This document shows positions 12,050 to 22,469 of a stretch of DNA of 64,000 bases, one piece after another. This DNA comes from Gigaspora margarita (taxonomy: Eukaryota; Glomeromycota; Glomeromycetes; Diversisporales; Gigasporaceae): positions 126,277 through 190,276 of the forward strand of contig WTPW01000606.1 of assembly GCA_009809945.1 (NCBI GenBank), given 5' to 3'. The notes below the pieces were generated by a model. That model saw only the letters and a program-made list of their open reading frames with translations. It was not told where the DNA came from and did no database searches. A program made the position numbers and the translations under genes. How positions within the stretch are numbered: the first letter of the stretch is position 1; every line of letters begins with the position of its first letter.

Positions 12050-12733
12050 TTCTGTAAATTCCTTCTCTAGTTATTCTATTAAGAGGGTATAGTCTTCATC
12101 CTTTAACTTGATTATTTGAGTTATAGAAAGGTGTTTGGTTTGATGCATTAAGTCTTTAGGACAAATCGTAAAGATTTTCTGATTCTTTAAGCTTCTTTCC
12201 AAATGTCTTGGGTTTTTCTTTCACCTTTAACTTTTCAGATCTGTTCTCTAATTTGGTTTGGTGTTCTGTCTGTTTCTCAATAATTGTTCCCAAGTAATAA
12301 TGGGCTTCAATAGCTTGTATCTGTTCTCACTATAATTGTTTAAATTTGGATAATTCTTGTAAAATTTTATCAACTTGTGCAGTTCAAGTTTCTTGAAGAA
12401 AAGGATTCGTTCGAGCAGTCTTCTGCAGATTAGGAGTCTGAATCAAGTCTTCAAATAATTGAACAATAGCCTTACTTTTTTAGTTGAGGCTGTGGCTGAT
12501 AAAGCTTCTATGTCTTTATTGAAAGGTCTTAGTAATTCATTAAGTTCATTAGAAGGGTCTAGTTCTTTTGTTGGAGTAACATCGATTACTTGTTCTGGAT
12601 TTTGAGCATCCCATAAAACTATATTCTGGCTGAAAATTCCTAAATTATATTGGGCAGGGGGGTTGTGTCTCCAAATAGAAAGAAAATTTTGAAGGACCAG
12701 TATGGTATTGGGTCATAAAGTAGTAAATTCCAT
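12050..12733 (-). pseudogene. Extra ORF downstream of integrase (unknown function)
   Basis: An ATG on the minus strand at 12733 opens a coding-like frame containing NIVLWDAQNPEQVIDVTP, KELDPSNELNELLRPF and, after a frameshift, QTPNLQKTARTNPFLQ and EKQTEHQTKLENRSEKLK. The second half is charged and likely coiled coil. It starts about 170 bases after the integrase reading frame ends. Stops include TGA within the first eight codons, at a position that could be Trp. No envelope-like features (signal peptide, membrane segment) are visible. It may be a third element-encoded protein or a captured host fragment. Confidence 0.5.
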
Positions 12734-12804
12734 TTTAGGGATTTTAATAATATATCTGAAAAAATTAATCAGAGTATAAAGTTATATATATATATAATAG
12801 AGTA

Positions 12805-12890
12805 GCACAATAGTTTTTATAGGGCAGTGTACAAGGTTTTATACTAATGTTTTTATGGGGCAGTGTGCAAAGTTTTACACTAATGTCACT
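12805..12890 (-). repeat. Tandem pair of about 40-bp units between integrase and extra ORF
   Basis: Two near-identical copies contain GGGCAGTGTRCAARGTTTTA on the plus strand. On the minus strand each reads TAGTRTAAAAC...CCYTATAAAAAC, so each contains a TATAAAA word ahead of the extra ORF. It could serve as a promoter for that ORF or mark the start of the 3' LTR region. This is inference from position only. Confidence 0.5.
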
Positions 12891-12899
12891 TCCTTTCAC

Positions 12900-14202
12900 A
12901 ATAAATTTCTTCCAGAAATTTCTAATTTATGATTATGATTATTGGTTCCCATATCTGTTTCTTGTAGTACTTAGCAAGTCTATCACTATTATAGTACTTT
13001 TGTATAGTCTTTTCTTTTAAATCTTGGAGTTTATATGTACTATTGTTCAATTTTTCTTGAATTATAAAGGGTCCAATTCTTTATTTTCAAATTTGGCAGA
13101 TCATGACATTTCTAATTCCTTTCGTTGTATCTATACTTTTTCTCCAATCTCAAAAGTTTCTTTTTTTACTTTCTTATCGAAATATTTCTTCTGTTTCTCT
13201 TGTGATTTCTAGTATATTCTCTAGCTTCTTCTTGTAACATCAGTAGTTTTTCTATTAACTTATAAGCACATTGTAGTATACTGTCTTATATGTCTATTTC
13301 TGTATCTATAGGATGTACTGGAATAAGAGCTTCAATAGGTAAAGTGGCTTGTCTTCCATAGACCAACTAAAATAGAGTATATCCAGTAGTAGCATGTCTT
13401 TTTGTTCAATAGGCTAAGAGAACAGCAGGTATGTGTAAATCCTAGTCATCACCTTCTTTTACTTTGCAAGAGATTCACATAGTGTTCAATTGAGTCTTTC
13501 AACCATTCCATTTGTCTGTGGGTGATATAGTGAAGAGAATTTATGTTTGATGAGAAACTTTTTACATAGTATTCATATAGTTTCGCTAATAAAATTTCTT
13601 TCTTGGTCAGAGAGTATAATCTTTGGAGTTCCATGTCTACAAATGATTTCTTCAAAAATAAATTGAGCAAGAGTATTGGCACCAGCATCTGGTACAGCAT
13701 GGGCTTCTGGTCATCTTGTTAGGTAATCTGTAGCAACAATGATATAATGGTTGTTCTGGGCAGTTAATGGGAGAGGGTCTACAAGATCAATTTCAACTCT
13801 TTCAAAAGCACATTCTATTTGAATTGGATGAAGAGGTTCTTTTCTTCTTCCCTTTTGTCTTTTCTGACATGTCTTACTAGTCTTTACATATTCTTGAATG
13901 TCACAGTACATTTGATTCCAATAATATCGTTCAGCTATTTTATAGTATATAGCATCAGTTCCCAAATGTTCAGCAGTAGGGTGTTTATGCATCATATAAA
14001 GGATCAGTTCTACTTCTGTCCATTTAATAACTCTAAAGGGGCATTCAGTATCTTTTCTATTTCTTTTATATAAAAGGTTATATCTAATTTCAAAATATCG
14101 AGCCTGATTAATTAATTGTTTCTTTTGATAGTCTGTAAATTCTATGGGTACTTTGCCTGATTCTAGATAATTATAAAGTTGACTATATCGGTCTAAGTTC
14201 AT
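12900..14202 (-). pseudogene. Integrase domain of the Ty3/Gypsy relic
   Basis: The N-terminal zinc-binding region shows H and H in HKHPTAEHLG, then a degenerate KTSKTCQKRQK where two Cys are expected (the first is Ser). The catalytic core keeps all three acidic residues: D in VEIDLV, D in LSDQERNF and E in TNGMVERLN. The usual Gly after DQ is Glu. The C-terminal module with the Ty3-type GPF/YKLQDL pattern is seen near 13060-13000 (KLNNSTYKLQDLKEKT). TGA replaces the Trp expected after DYLTR (13708-13710), and other TGA/TAA codons sit at likely Arg and Gln codons. The enzyme would insert element cDNA in the nucleus. This copy is dead. Confidence 0.85.
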
Positions 14203-14700
14203 GATCTAGATAGTTTATCTGTCTGGGTTAGGAGGCATGATAAAGCATCAACATTAGAGTGAATTCTGTTTGGTTTATAAAGGATTTCAAAGTTATAGAG
14301 TTGGATTTTAAGAATACATCTCCCAATTCTTCCTTTGGGTTTAGCAGAGTATAGCTATTTCAAAGCAGAGTAGTCTGTAACTAATATAAGTGAATAGTGC
14401 CTAAATATTTGTGCAAATGTTTAATAGCCCACACTACAGCAGCACATTCTAATTCTGTTGCACCAAGTTTACTTCTTCTTTTTGGAGACTTTTGCTAGTA
14501 TAAGCAATTGGATGTTCTTTTCAATTGTGGTCTAGTTGGCTGAGTATAGCACCAAATCTATAGTAAGAAGCATCGGTAACCAAAATAAATGTCTTTCTAA
14601 ATCTGAGTAGGCTAGTATAGGTGCAGCAGTAAGTCAGTCTTTTAATTCTATAAAGGCTTCTTGTTAAACATGGGTCTATCAGTAGGGCTCATCCTTTTGT
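14203..14700 (-). pseudogene. RNase H domain of the Ty3/Gypsy relic
   Basis: Recognisable pieces in shifting frames are VTDASYYRFGAILSQ (first catalytic Asp), HPIAYTSKSL, ELECAAVVWAIKHLHKYL (catalytic Glu) and LYNFEILYKPNRIHSNVDAL, the Ty3-type ending with Asp. At least three frame changes and several stops break it. It follows directly after the RT thumb (KPLNQLLQKDEPY) as expected. It would degrade RNA in the RNA-DNA hybrid during reverse transcription. Confidence 0.8.
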
Positions 14701-15640
14701 AACAATTGGTTTAATGGTTTAGCAATAGCAGAGAAGTTTTGGATAAATTGTTTATAATATCTAGCTAATTCTAAGAATAAGCGAAGTTGGGTTATATTTT
14801 GTGTTGGCTGTATCTTTTGAACAGCTTCTATTTTTGTAGGGTCTGGGGCTATTCCACTAGGTGCAATGATATGTCCTAAGAAAGGTAAATGTTGCATCCA
14901 GAAATTACATTTCTTGATAGTAAAGCGTAATCCAGCTTTCTTAATTCTTCAAAAGACTTCATTTAAATGTCTAAGGTGGTCATCAAATGTTCGAGAATAT
15001 ACTATAGTATCATCTAGATACACTACTACAAACATTCATGCAATTCTATCATATACTCAGTCCATAAGTCTTTGGAATGTAGCAGGGGCATTACAAAGTC
15101 CAAAAGGCATCATATTAAACTCATAAGTTCCATAGCAGGTTACAAATATAGTTTTTTCTTTGTCTCAAGAATGCATTGCACTTGTGAGTATCTGCTTGCA
15201 AGATCTAAAGTAGAAAACCAATGTGATCCAGCAAGGGTATTTAACATTTTGTCTATGCAGGGCAGATGGTAGGCATTCTTTTTGGTAACATTTTTAAGCT
15301 TCCTATAGTCTAAACAAAAGCATAATTTTCTATTTTTCTTTTTTACTAGAACAACAGAGGAAGTCCAGGGACTATCAGAGGGTCAGATCAGCTTGTGTTT
15401 TATCATCTGTTGGATTTTCTCTTTGATAAATATCTGTTTATTTGGGGTACAGAGTAAGGTCTAGAGCAAATTGAAGATATTTCTTCTGTAAAGATACAGT
15501 GAGAAACTAAGTCAGTTCAGCCTAATTCATTCATGTCTGTTGCAAAAATATCTGCAAATTTTCCAAGTAATTGTCTAAATCTAAGTTCTTAGTCAGCAGT
15601 AAGAGGGCCTATATTTAATAAGGTACTAGGGGCTAGGGTA
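14680..15640 (-). pseudogene. Reverse transcriptase domain of the Ty3/Gypsy relic
   Basis: The pre-RT segment with LLGKFADIFATDMNELG and LVSHCIFT is near 15590-15490. The fingers and palm follow ([40 protein letters not shown]). The catalytic YLDD box is encoded at 15009-15020, and the LPFLGHIIAPSG thumb signature lies at about 14890-14850. Stops fall where Trp or Gln is usual, for example after QRLMD and DRIA. Frameshifts split the fingers from the palm. The domain order and motifs are textbook Ty3/Gypsy. Confidence 0.9.
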
Positions 15641-16629
15641 TATTCTTCATAAAGGATAAGGGTGTCTATGCTATATACAGGGTAGATACTATATCTAGGG
15701 GTAATGTTCAAGGGATCTATCTATACTATTGTCTGAATCAATAGGTAGTTTGTCATTCTGCCTAGGATTATCTTAAAAATTTGATTAGTAATAAGGGTTG
15801 CAAGAGTATTAGCTCTTTGTTGTTGGTATTGGGTATTTTGTTGAATAAATTGAAATAGTCACTATTTAAAGGTTTCAAGTTTCTGGACTTGTTGTTGTAG
15901 TTGTTCAATAGTCTGGTTCTGCAGGATAATTTGTTGCTATAATTCTTCTTAAGCATCTATAATAACAATATTCTAATTATCTTTACTAGGTTCTTCTGGT
16001 ACAATTTCTGGTTCTGGTTCAAATATGGATGGTGGTGGAGGTTCACAGTTAGCACAATATCCATCATGTTCATCTAGTTTTTCCTGATATTTAACATAAA
16101 GGCATTTCTTGCAAAGATTAACAGAATCTGAGAAGTTTCTTCTAAGATTAGCAAGAGCAGTTTCTTTACAAAATTCAGAATGGCTGAAATTTTAAGGGCT
16201 TGTTGTAGTTGGGTTTCTTTATTGACTTCTAAAAGATCATATTTGGCACAAAGTATTAGAACCATTTCTTCTGGGCTCCATGGTTGGTGAATTCAATCAG
16301 TCATTTGAGGTTCTAATGCTTTGGCCACACATTGGTTACTTTTTTCTAAAAAAATCTTGGCTAGTCTATAAAACAAGTCTGGTTTATTTCATATTGAGAT
16401 CCAGCACTATGGTTGAACTCAGTATAATGTCTAATTCTAGTCCTCAAGTTATAGTTAGAGTTATAAAAAATATCCTGTTCTGCCTTGTAAGTATAGAGGT
16501 GTTCAAGGTCACAAAACGCAAAGGCTTGTTCTAGGCTTTCTAAGCTATACATTCTAGAGGTAGGTCTTGTTTCTTCACAGATTTGCATAGGACAAGAGTT
16601 TTACGTCCATCTTCTTGGTTATAATAATA

Positions 16630-17100
16630 GATATGTTAAGGGTCATCTGGGAGAGAGTTCATAATAGTAGTCAGAATAACATCCCTAGCAAACGAATTGG
16701 TTATTGAGAGCTTGTATATCTTCTGGTCTATTGGGCATTTTGCAGTGACAGCAATGGTGAGTACATTTTGAACTATAGTTATACTGTCTTTTGGCTTCAA
16801 CTGCATCAGGGTCATATCCATATTGACAAACTCAGTTCTGTTCCTTGAGGGTTGCAAGAGGACAATCAATAGCAATATGGCCTGTTATTCTACAAGTATG
16901 CCAAATATTCTCAGAGCAGTTCTGATACAAATAGTCATTTCTATTGCAAATGCAGCAAGAGTTCCATTTGGATAATTGTTGGGAGCAGTGAACAGCAATA
17001 TGCCCTTCATATTGGTAGCAATTACAATAGTTGGTAGGCAATTGGCAAAGAAGTGATCAGGTAATCTACAGTTTTCACATACATGAGGGCTAGGAGGGTT
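16630..17100 (-). pseudogene. Cys-rich multi-zinc-knuckle block between protease and RT
   Basis: A single minus-strand frame carries successive Cys/His clusters: HVCENCRLPDHFFANC, CYQYEGHIAVHC (CCHC-like, one Cys changed to Tyr), CCICNRNDYLYQNC, HTCRITGHIAIDC and, after one stop, CTHHCCHCKMPNRPED, then a further C-x2-C. Gag already has its own knuckle, so this is a second, longer nucleic-acid-binding region within Pol. Typical Ty3/Gypsy Pol proteins have no such block between protease and RT. The flanking sequence (15770-16600) is coding-like but not recognised. Confidence 0.65.
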
Positions 17101-17379
17101 TTGTTTTCTATGTCTAGGCCGATAGATAATCTATAGATTAGTATTATTATCAGAGGTAGAGATCATGTTTGGTTCTCGGTTAAAAGCATAAGCTTCTTGG
17201 GGTACTAAATATTCTTGTTCATAAGTGTCTAGTCAGTAACAGTAGGTTGTGATAGTAAGGGTTGGTTACTTTCATAGGAAGTAGAGATAGTATATTTCTT
17301 GTTTTTCCATCTAAAGAAATATCATCCATTCTTCTAGTTATAGCTGGGTTCAATCTTCTTTGACTAGTCATTTCCAAGC

Positions 17380-17700
17380 AATAGAGAGTAGGAAGTAGCA
17401 GGTATAACTTCTACTATAATGGGTACAACAGCACTATCAATTTCTACAGGTAGGTCTTAAATAATTCCTAGAGAGTAAGCAGAGGTTCTGGTAGCAGATA
17501 TAATAAGGCTAGTAGAGGCTTGTTCTATTTTCAATTCTAAGTCTTGAACTACTTTGTAGGCAATCATACTAATAGAGGCTCTACTATCAATGATAGCTTG
17601 GTAGGGTTTTTGGTTCAGTTGGACATTGCATTTTACAGGTGTAGTATGAGCAGGTATCTGAATCAAGTTAGCAGTTTTTGCTTCTTCATACAAGTAAGAG
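17380..17700 (-). pseudogene. Aspartic protease domain of the Ty3/Gypsy relic
   Basis: A retropepsin-like segment is present: VKCNVQLNQKPYQAIIDS followed by RASISMI. The active-site triplet is DSR where DSG or DTG is expected, consistent with a GGA-to-AGA change. Downstream YSLLLGND (about 17390) matches the conserved LLGxD of retroviral-type proteases. One stop separates the two. It would cleave the polyprotein. The altered Gly suggests loss of activity even without the stop. Confidence 0.75.
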
Positions 17701-17709
17701 GATAAAGTA

Positions 17710-19709
17710 GTGCAGATAGAGGTATTGTTTAAAAGTGTTTCCTATTTCTGTAGGTTAAGGGTTTGGTTGTTAGAGATAGAAGGAGTAGAGGGAGTTCCAT
17801 CAAGATAATTAACATTTCTATAGTAAGGTGAGGGGGTACGATTAGAAAGTCTCTATGAAGAGTTAGAGGATCTATCACGACTTCTAGAATGGTAGTCATC
17901 TTAGTCATTATAGTTATCTCTATTTCATGAATGGCTTTGATCTTGATTATAATTATTTCTATCCCTATTATAATTATCTTGGCTTCTGGATCTGTTTCTA
18001 TATGAGTCTCGTTGGCAATTGTTGTTATTGTTGAATTGTCTATTTCTTTCTTGTTCTCGATTTTGGTCAATTTTTTTGGTTTGACAATAAGCAATAAAAT
18101 GTCCAGTTCTACTACAGTAATGAAAATAGGAAGCTGTTTGATAGGGTTGGCTTGTTTAGGAGAGTCATCATAGTTTACAGTGAGGTTAGAAGATTGTTGC
18201 TTTTGAGCAAGGTTAATACTAAGTTGAGCAATCTGATCAGTTAACTGTTTAATGGCTTTGTCTGTATTTGTATTAGGAGAAGCTATAAGTTTTCCAGTTT
18301 CCCATTTGTGAGCAGTTTCCATGGCCGTAGCAAGATAAGCATGTTCAGAAGCTTGAACATTGATGGCATACTCAGGACGGAGTTCTTGAATAAAGAGTTG
18401 TTTCAAAAAGTCTCCAGGAAAAGCATCATCAGGGTCAACACGTTTCTTTAATTTTCTAGATTGGTTAATATATTTATCAACAGAGTTAGCACCTAGCTTG
18501 ATTTTGAAGAGTTGTTTTTGCTACAGGGCTCTTTGTTTAGAAGTGATAAAGCGAGCTTTAAAAAGATGTTTAAAACTGGTAGCTTGATTATTGCCATCAC
18601 TAAAAGTAGTGAGGGCATTAGCAAGAGAATAATACCAGCTAAGGCAATTCCTTTTAAATATACAGGGGCAAGTTCTGATTAGCAAGCAGGATTCTATTAG
18701 TTGGCAACAGCAGCATGTTTAAATTCAGTGTACCATTCAAGCAGGTCTTGGGTTCTGTCTCCACTGAAGAAGTTAACAAAGAGAAGATTCTTTTTAGGTC
18801 CTCTATTTACAAAGGCAGCAGCTAGGATATTAATAGCATTGGTAGCATTGGCTATAGCTTGTTGAGCCATATTAGGGGTAGATTGATTACAGAAAGGTTG
18901 ATTATAGGTAAGTGAATTGTAGGTAGTAGTAAAGGGGATACTTGGTTTTCTTCAGCAGTTTCTGGGACAGTATCAGGTAGGTGTTGGTTTAGTTCAAAGG
19001 TAGTAGTAGTCTCAAAGAAATTTTCAAGATCAACTTCTAATTGTCAAGGTGTTAAAGGTACAGGGCTTGCAGTTAAACTAATACATAGGATTCAGGGAGA
19101 TTAAGAGCTAGTAGTGCTATAGTTATCACCAAAAGAATATAGATTAGAGCTAGAGGTGGGGCAACAAAGATGTCAAGAAAAGGTGTAAATATAAGGTCTT
19201 GAGCAGGGGCTTCAGTAATAGAAGAGCCAAAGTTTGGATATGGATCTATGGTCAGTAATAAGATTCAGATTCAGGATCAAGTTAATAGTCAAAATAGTAT
19301 AATCATCAAAGTCTATAGGAGGTAGAATAGTATGGTTGGCGTATCATTGAAGAATGGCAAGAGCAATTTCTTCTGGGTTTATAATGTCGCAGCAGCTAAA
19401 AATACTATCTCTGATACAGGCATGAATAGTAGAAGAATCTTGGGTAGCAGTTAGGTAAGCAAAGTTACTAGTAGTTTGGCCACTATAAGTATCAGCATAA
19501 TAGGTTCCAGAATACCAATGCCAAAATCTTCCAAAGAGTGTTTGAGAAAATATTCGACCACTAGTCCTAGGAGGAGGATAACTCTCTTGACAAGAAAGAT
19601 CAGGGGCACTTAATTGAAGAGAATAAAAAGGAAGAGCAGGATTCTGGTAATGTTCTGCTAGATGATTTCTAATATGTCAATTATATAATTCGTTGATGTC
19701 AGTAGTCAT
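17710..19709 (-). pseudogene. Gag of the Ty3/Gypsy relic
   Basis: The likely start is the ATG at 19709, opening MTTDINELYN followed by a TGA where Trp fits. The capsid region shows ETEPKTCL, EFKHAAVAN and, at 18420-18270, IQELRPEYAINVQASEHAY and ATAMETAHKWETGKL, typical of Ty3-type Gag. A knuckle remnant (YCSRTGHFIAYC) lies near 18100 in a shifted frame, followed by an Arg/Asn/Ser-rich tail. It would assemble the particle and bind RNA. Several frameshifts and stops make this copy non-functional. Confidence 0.75.
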
Positions 19710-19975
19710 ATGCCTTATGACTTCTGAGCTAAGTCTTTGAAATAGTTAATTGTTAGTAGTGTTCTTTAGTAAATACAGTTACTAGAATACAGCAGCTAGA
19801 AGTAAGTTTCAATAGAAGATGAGTAGATAGATAGATAGATAACAGCAGCAAGAGGGAATAACAGCAGCAAGAGAGAATTAAACAGCAGCAAAAGAAGTGT
19901 TAATAGCAATAAGATAAAACAGCAGCAGCAAATATAGAAAGAGAGTCCTTTTAGGATGAACAGCAGCAAAGTAGT
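19710..19975 (-). repeat. Leader region with CAGCAGCAA-type short repeats
   Basis: Upstream of Gag on the minus strand, this stretch contains GATAGATAGATA and five imperfect copies of AACAGCAGCAA-type units at about 19848-19970. It ends abruptly at the TIR element that starts at 19976. No primer-binding site or LTR boundary could be identified. Confidence 0.55.
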
Positions 19976-22435
19976 TAGTGCTCCTAGGTTCAGTTTGGGC
20001 TCGGACCAGTCCAGATTTGGTCCGGGATCGAACCAGACTCGGATTCAAAATTTTACTAATTTTGGACTTCAGACCAGACTCAGACTCAAGTATAAGTTCA
20101 GTTCGGGTCCAGTTTGAAGTTCGCGAACTGGTCCGGGTTTAAATATAGTTATATGTATTTTTTGGTGCTGAACAAGTTTACTTAGTGCAAGGTTTTAGAA
20201 TTAATTAGTAAAATTTTATAAAGTATAAGATTTTATAAAATTTTATTAATAAAATTTTATAAAATCTTTAATTCAAAAAATTTATTAATTAATTCTAACT
20301 TTATGCACTAAGTAAAGTTATTCAGCACCTAAAAATGCATCAAATTAGCAGAATTAATTTTATGTTACTTGAAATTTAAAGGATAGATGCAGAATTTTGG
20401 ATTTTTGATCAAAAAAGTCAAATTTAAGCATCTATTCTCCAAATTTCATGTAAAATAAAAAGCAATTGGCTAATTTAATGTATTTTTAGGTGCNGAATAA
20501 GTTTACTTAGTGCATTAAGTTAGAATTAATTAGTGAAATCTTGTGAATCACAAGATTTTATAGAATTTTATTAATAGAATTATATGAAATCTTATGATTC
20601 ACAAAATTTTATTAATTAATTCTAACTTTATGCACTAAGTAAAATTGTTCAGCATCAATAAATACATTAAGTCAGTCGAATTTTTTTTATTTTACTTGAA
20701 ATTTGGAGAATTGATGCTTAAATTTGATTTTTTGATCAAAAANCNAAAATTTTGCATCTATTTTTTAAATTTCAAGTAAAATAAAAATAATTATNCNGAT
20801 TTNATGTATTTTTAGGTGTTGAATAAGTTTACTTAGTGCATTAAGTTAGAATTAATTAATAAGACTTTGTGAGTTATAAGTTTTATTAATAAAATTCTAA
20901 ACTTATAACTCACAAATTCTTATTAAATGATTCTAACTTAATGCACTAAGTAAACTTGTTAGCACCTAAAAATACATCAAATCGGCATAATTATTTTTAT
21001 TTTACTTGAAATTTAAAAAATAGATGCAAAATCTTGGATTTTTGATCAAAAAAACAAATTTAAGCATCTATTCTCCAAATTTCAAGTAAAATAAAAAAAA
21101 TTTGGCTAATTTAATGTATTTGTAGATGCTGAACAATTTTACTTAGTGCATAAAGCTAGTATTATTTAATAAAATTTTGTGAATCATAAGATTTAATAGA
21201 ATCCTATTAATAAAATTCTATAAAATCTTGTGATTCACAAGATTTCACTAATTAATTCTAACTTAAGGCACTAAGTAAACTTATTCAGCACCTAAAAATA
21301 CATTAAATCGGCTGATTATTTTTTATTTTACTTCAAATTTGGAGAATAGATGCTTAAATTTGACTTTTTTGACCAAAAATCCAAAATAATGCATCTGCCC
21401 TCTGAATTTCAAGTAAAATAAAAATAATTATGCTGATTTGATGTATTTTTAGGTGTTGAATAAGTTTGCTTAGTGCATTAAGTTAGAATTAATTAATAAG
21501 AATTTGTGAGTTATAAGTTTTTATAGAATTTTATTAATAAAATTTTATAAAACCTTATAACTCATAAATTCTAATTAAATAATTCTAACTTAATGCACTA
21601 AGTAAACTTGTTTAGCACCTAAAAATACATCAAATCAGCATAATTATTTTTATTTTACTTGAAATTTAAAAAATAAATGCAAAATTTTGGATTTTTGATC
21701 AAAAAATCAAATTTAAGCAAATTTCAAGTAAAATAAAAATTCAGCTGATTTAATGTATTTGTAGATGCTGAACAATTTTATTTAGTGCATAAAGTTAGAA
21801 TTAATTAATAAAATTTTGTGAATCATAAGATTTAATAGAATTCTATTAATAAAATTCTATAAAATCTTGTGATTCACAAGATTTCACTAATTAATTCTAA
21901 CTTAATGCACTAAGTAAACTTATTCAGCACCTAAAAATACATTAAATCAGCTAATTGTTTTTTATTTTACTTGCAGTTTGGAGAACAGATGCTTAAATTT
22001 AACTTTTTTGATCAAAAATCCAAAATAATGCATCTATCCTCTAAATTNCAAGTAAAATAAAATTAATTCTACTAANTTNATGCATTTTTAGGTGCTNAAC
22101 AATTTTACTTAGNGCATAAAATTAGAATTAATTAATAAAATTTTGTGAATTATAAGATTTTATAAAATTTTATTAATAAAATTTTATAAAATCTTATAAT
22201 TCATAAAATTATACTAATTAATTCTAAAAACATGCACCAAGTAAACTTGTTCAGCACTAAAAAATACATATAACTATATTTGAACCTGGACCAGTTCGCG
22301 AACTTTGAACCTGAACCTGGACCGAACTTGGACTTGACTAAAAAGTCTGAATATAAAAGTCCGAGTCCAGTCCGAAATCGAACCAGACTCAAACTTGACT
22401 AAAGTTTGGTTCTAGTGCAGTTCGTAGGAGCACTA
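19976..22435. mobile_element. TIR element containing a palindromic satellite array
   Basis: The ends match as an inverted repeat of roughly 180 bp: TAGTGCTCCTAGGTTCAG at 19976, with its diverged complement ending GTAGGAGCACTA at 22435. Both arms carry GGACCAGTTCGCGAAC-type sequence. The TAGTGCTCC tip equals that of the element at 44021, which has a clear 8-bp duplication, so a hAT-like origin is likely. Here the flanks do not match (AAAGTAGT and TTCTTGAG), suggesting rearrangement after insertion. The interior is a satellite. A few ambiguous N bases (for example 20494) show assembly uncertainty. Confidence 0.75.
20150..22270. repeat. 320-bp satellite, 7 units, alternating subtypes
   Basis: Units start at ATGTATTTTTAGGTGC-type words near 20153, 20479, 20803, 21113, 21437, 21752 and 22079, a spacing of 310-327 bp. 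Each unit is two palindromes: a roughly 190-bp one bounded by GTGCTGAACAAGTTTACTTAG-like arms and a roughly 130-bp one containing TTGATCAAAAA. Units 3 and 5 share TTTGTGAGTTATAAG, while units 4 and 6 share TTGTAGATGCTGAACAAT, so the array has a higher-order period of about 640 bp. Confidence 0.75.
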
Positions 22436-22469
22436 TTCTTGAGTACTATATTCATAATACAATTCTTAC

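Larger units (their letters stand above)
12050..19975 (-). mobile_element. Decayed Ty3/Gypsy LTR retrotransposon
   Basis: The minus strand encodes, in order, Gag, an aspartic protease, a Cys-rich block, reverse transcriptase, RNase H and integrase, then an additional ORF. The RT-RNase H-integrase order is diagnostic of Ty3/Gypsy. Every domain carries stops or frameshifts, so the copy is inactive. No pair of long terminal repeats was found. The leader side runs into the TIR element at 19976, and the region beyond the last ORF (11390-12050) does not resemble it. Protease and RT are separated by roughly 1.7 kb of coding-like sequence, more than usual. Confidence 0.85.

Noticed and set aside
11390-12050. 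Searched for the 3' LTR of the minus-strand Ty3/Gypsy relic
   Set aside because: No stretch here matches 19710-19975 or sequence after 22435; LTRs cannot be assigned.
13700-13712. TGA read as Trp (alternative genetic code)
   Set aside because: TGG encodes Trp at other conserved positions of the same element, and TAG/TAA also occur, so decay is the simpler explanation.
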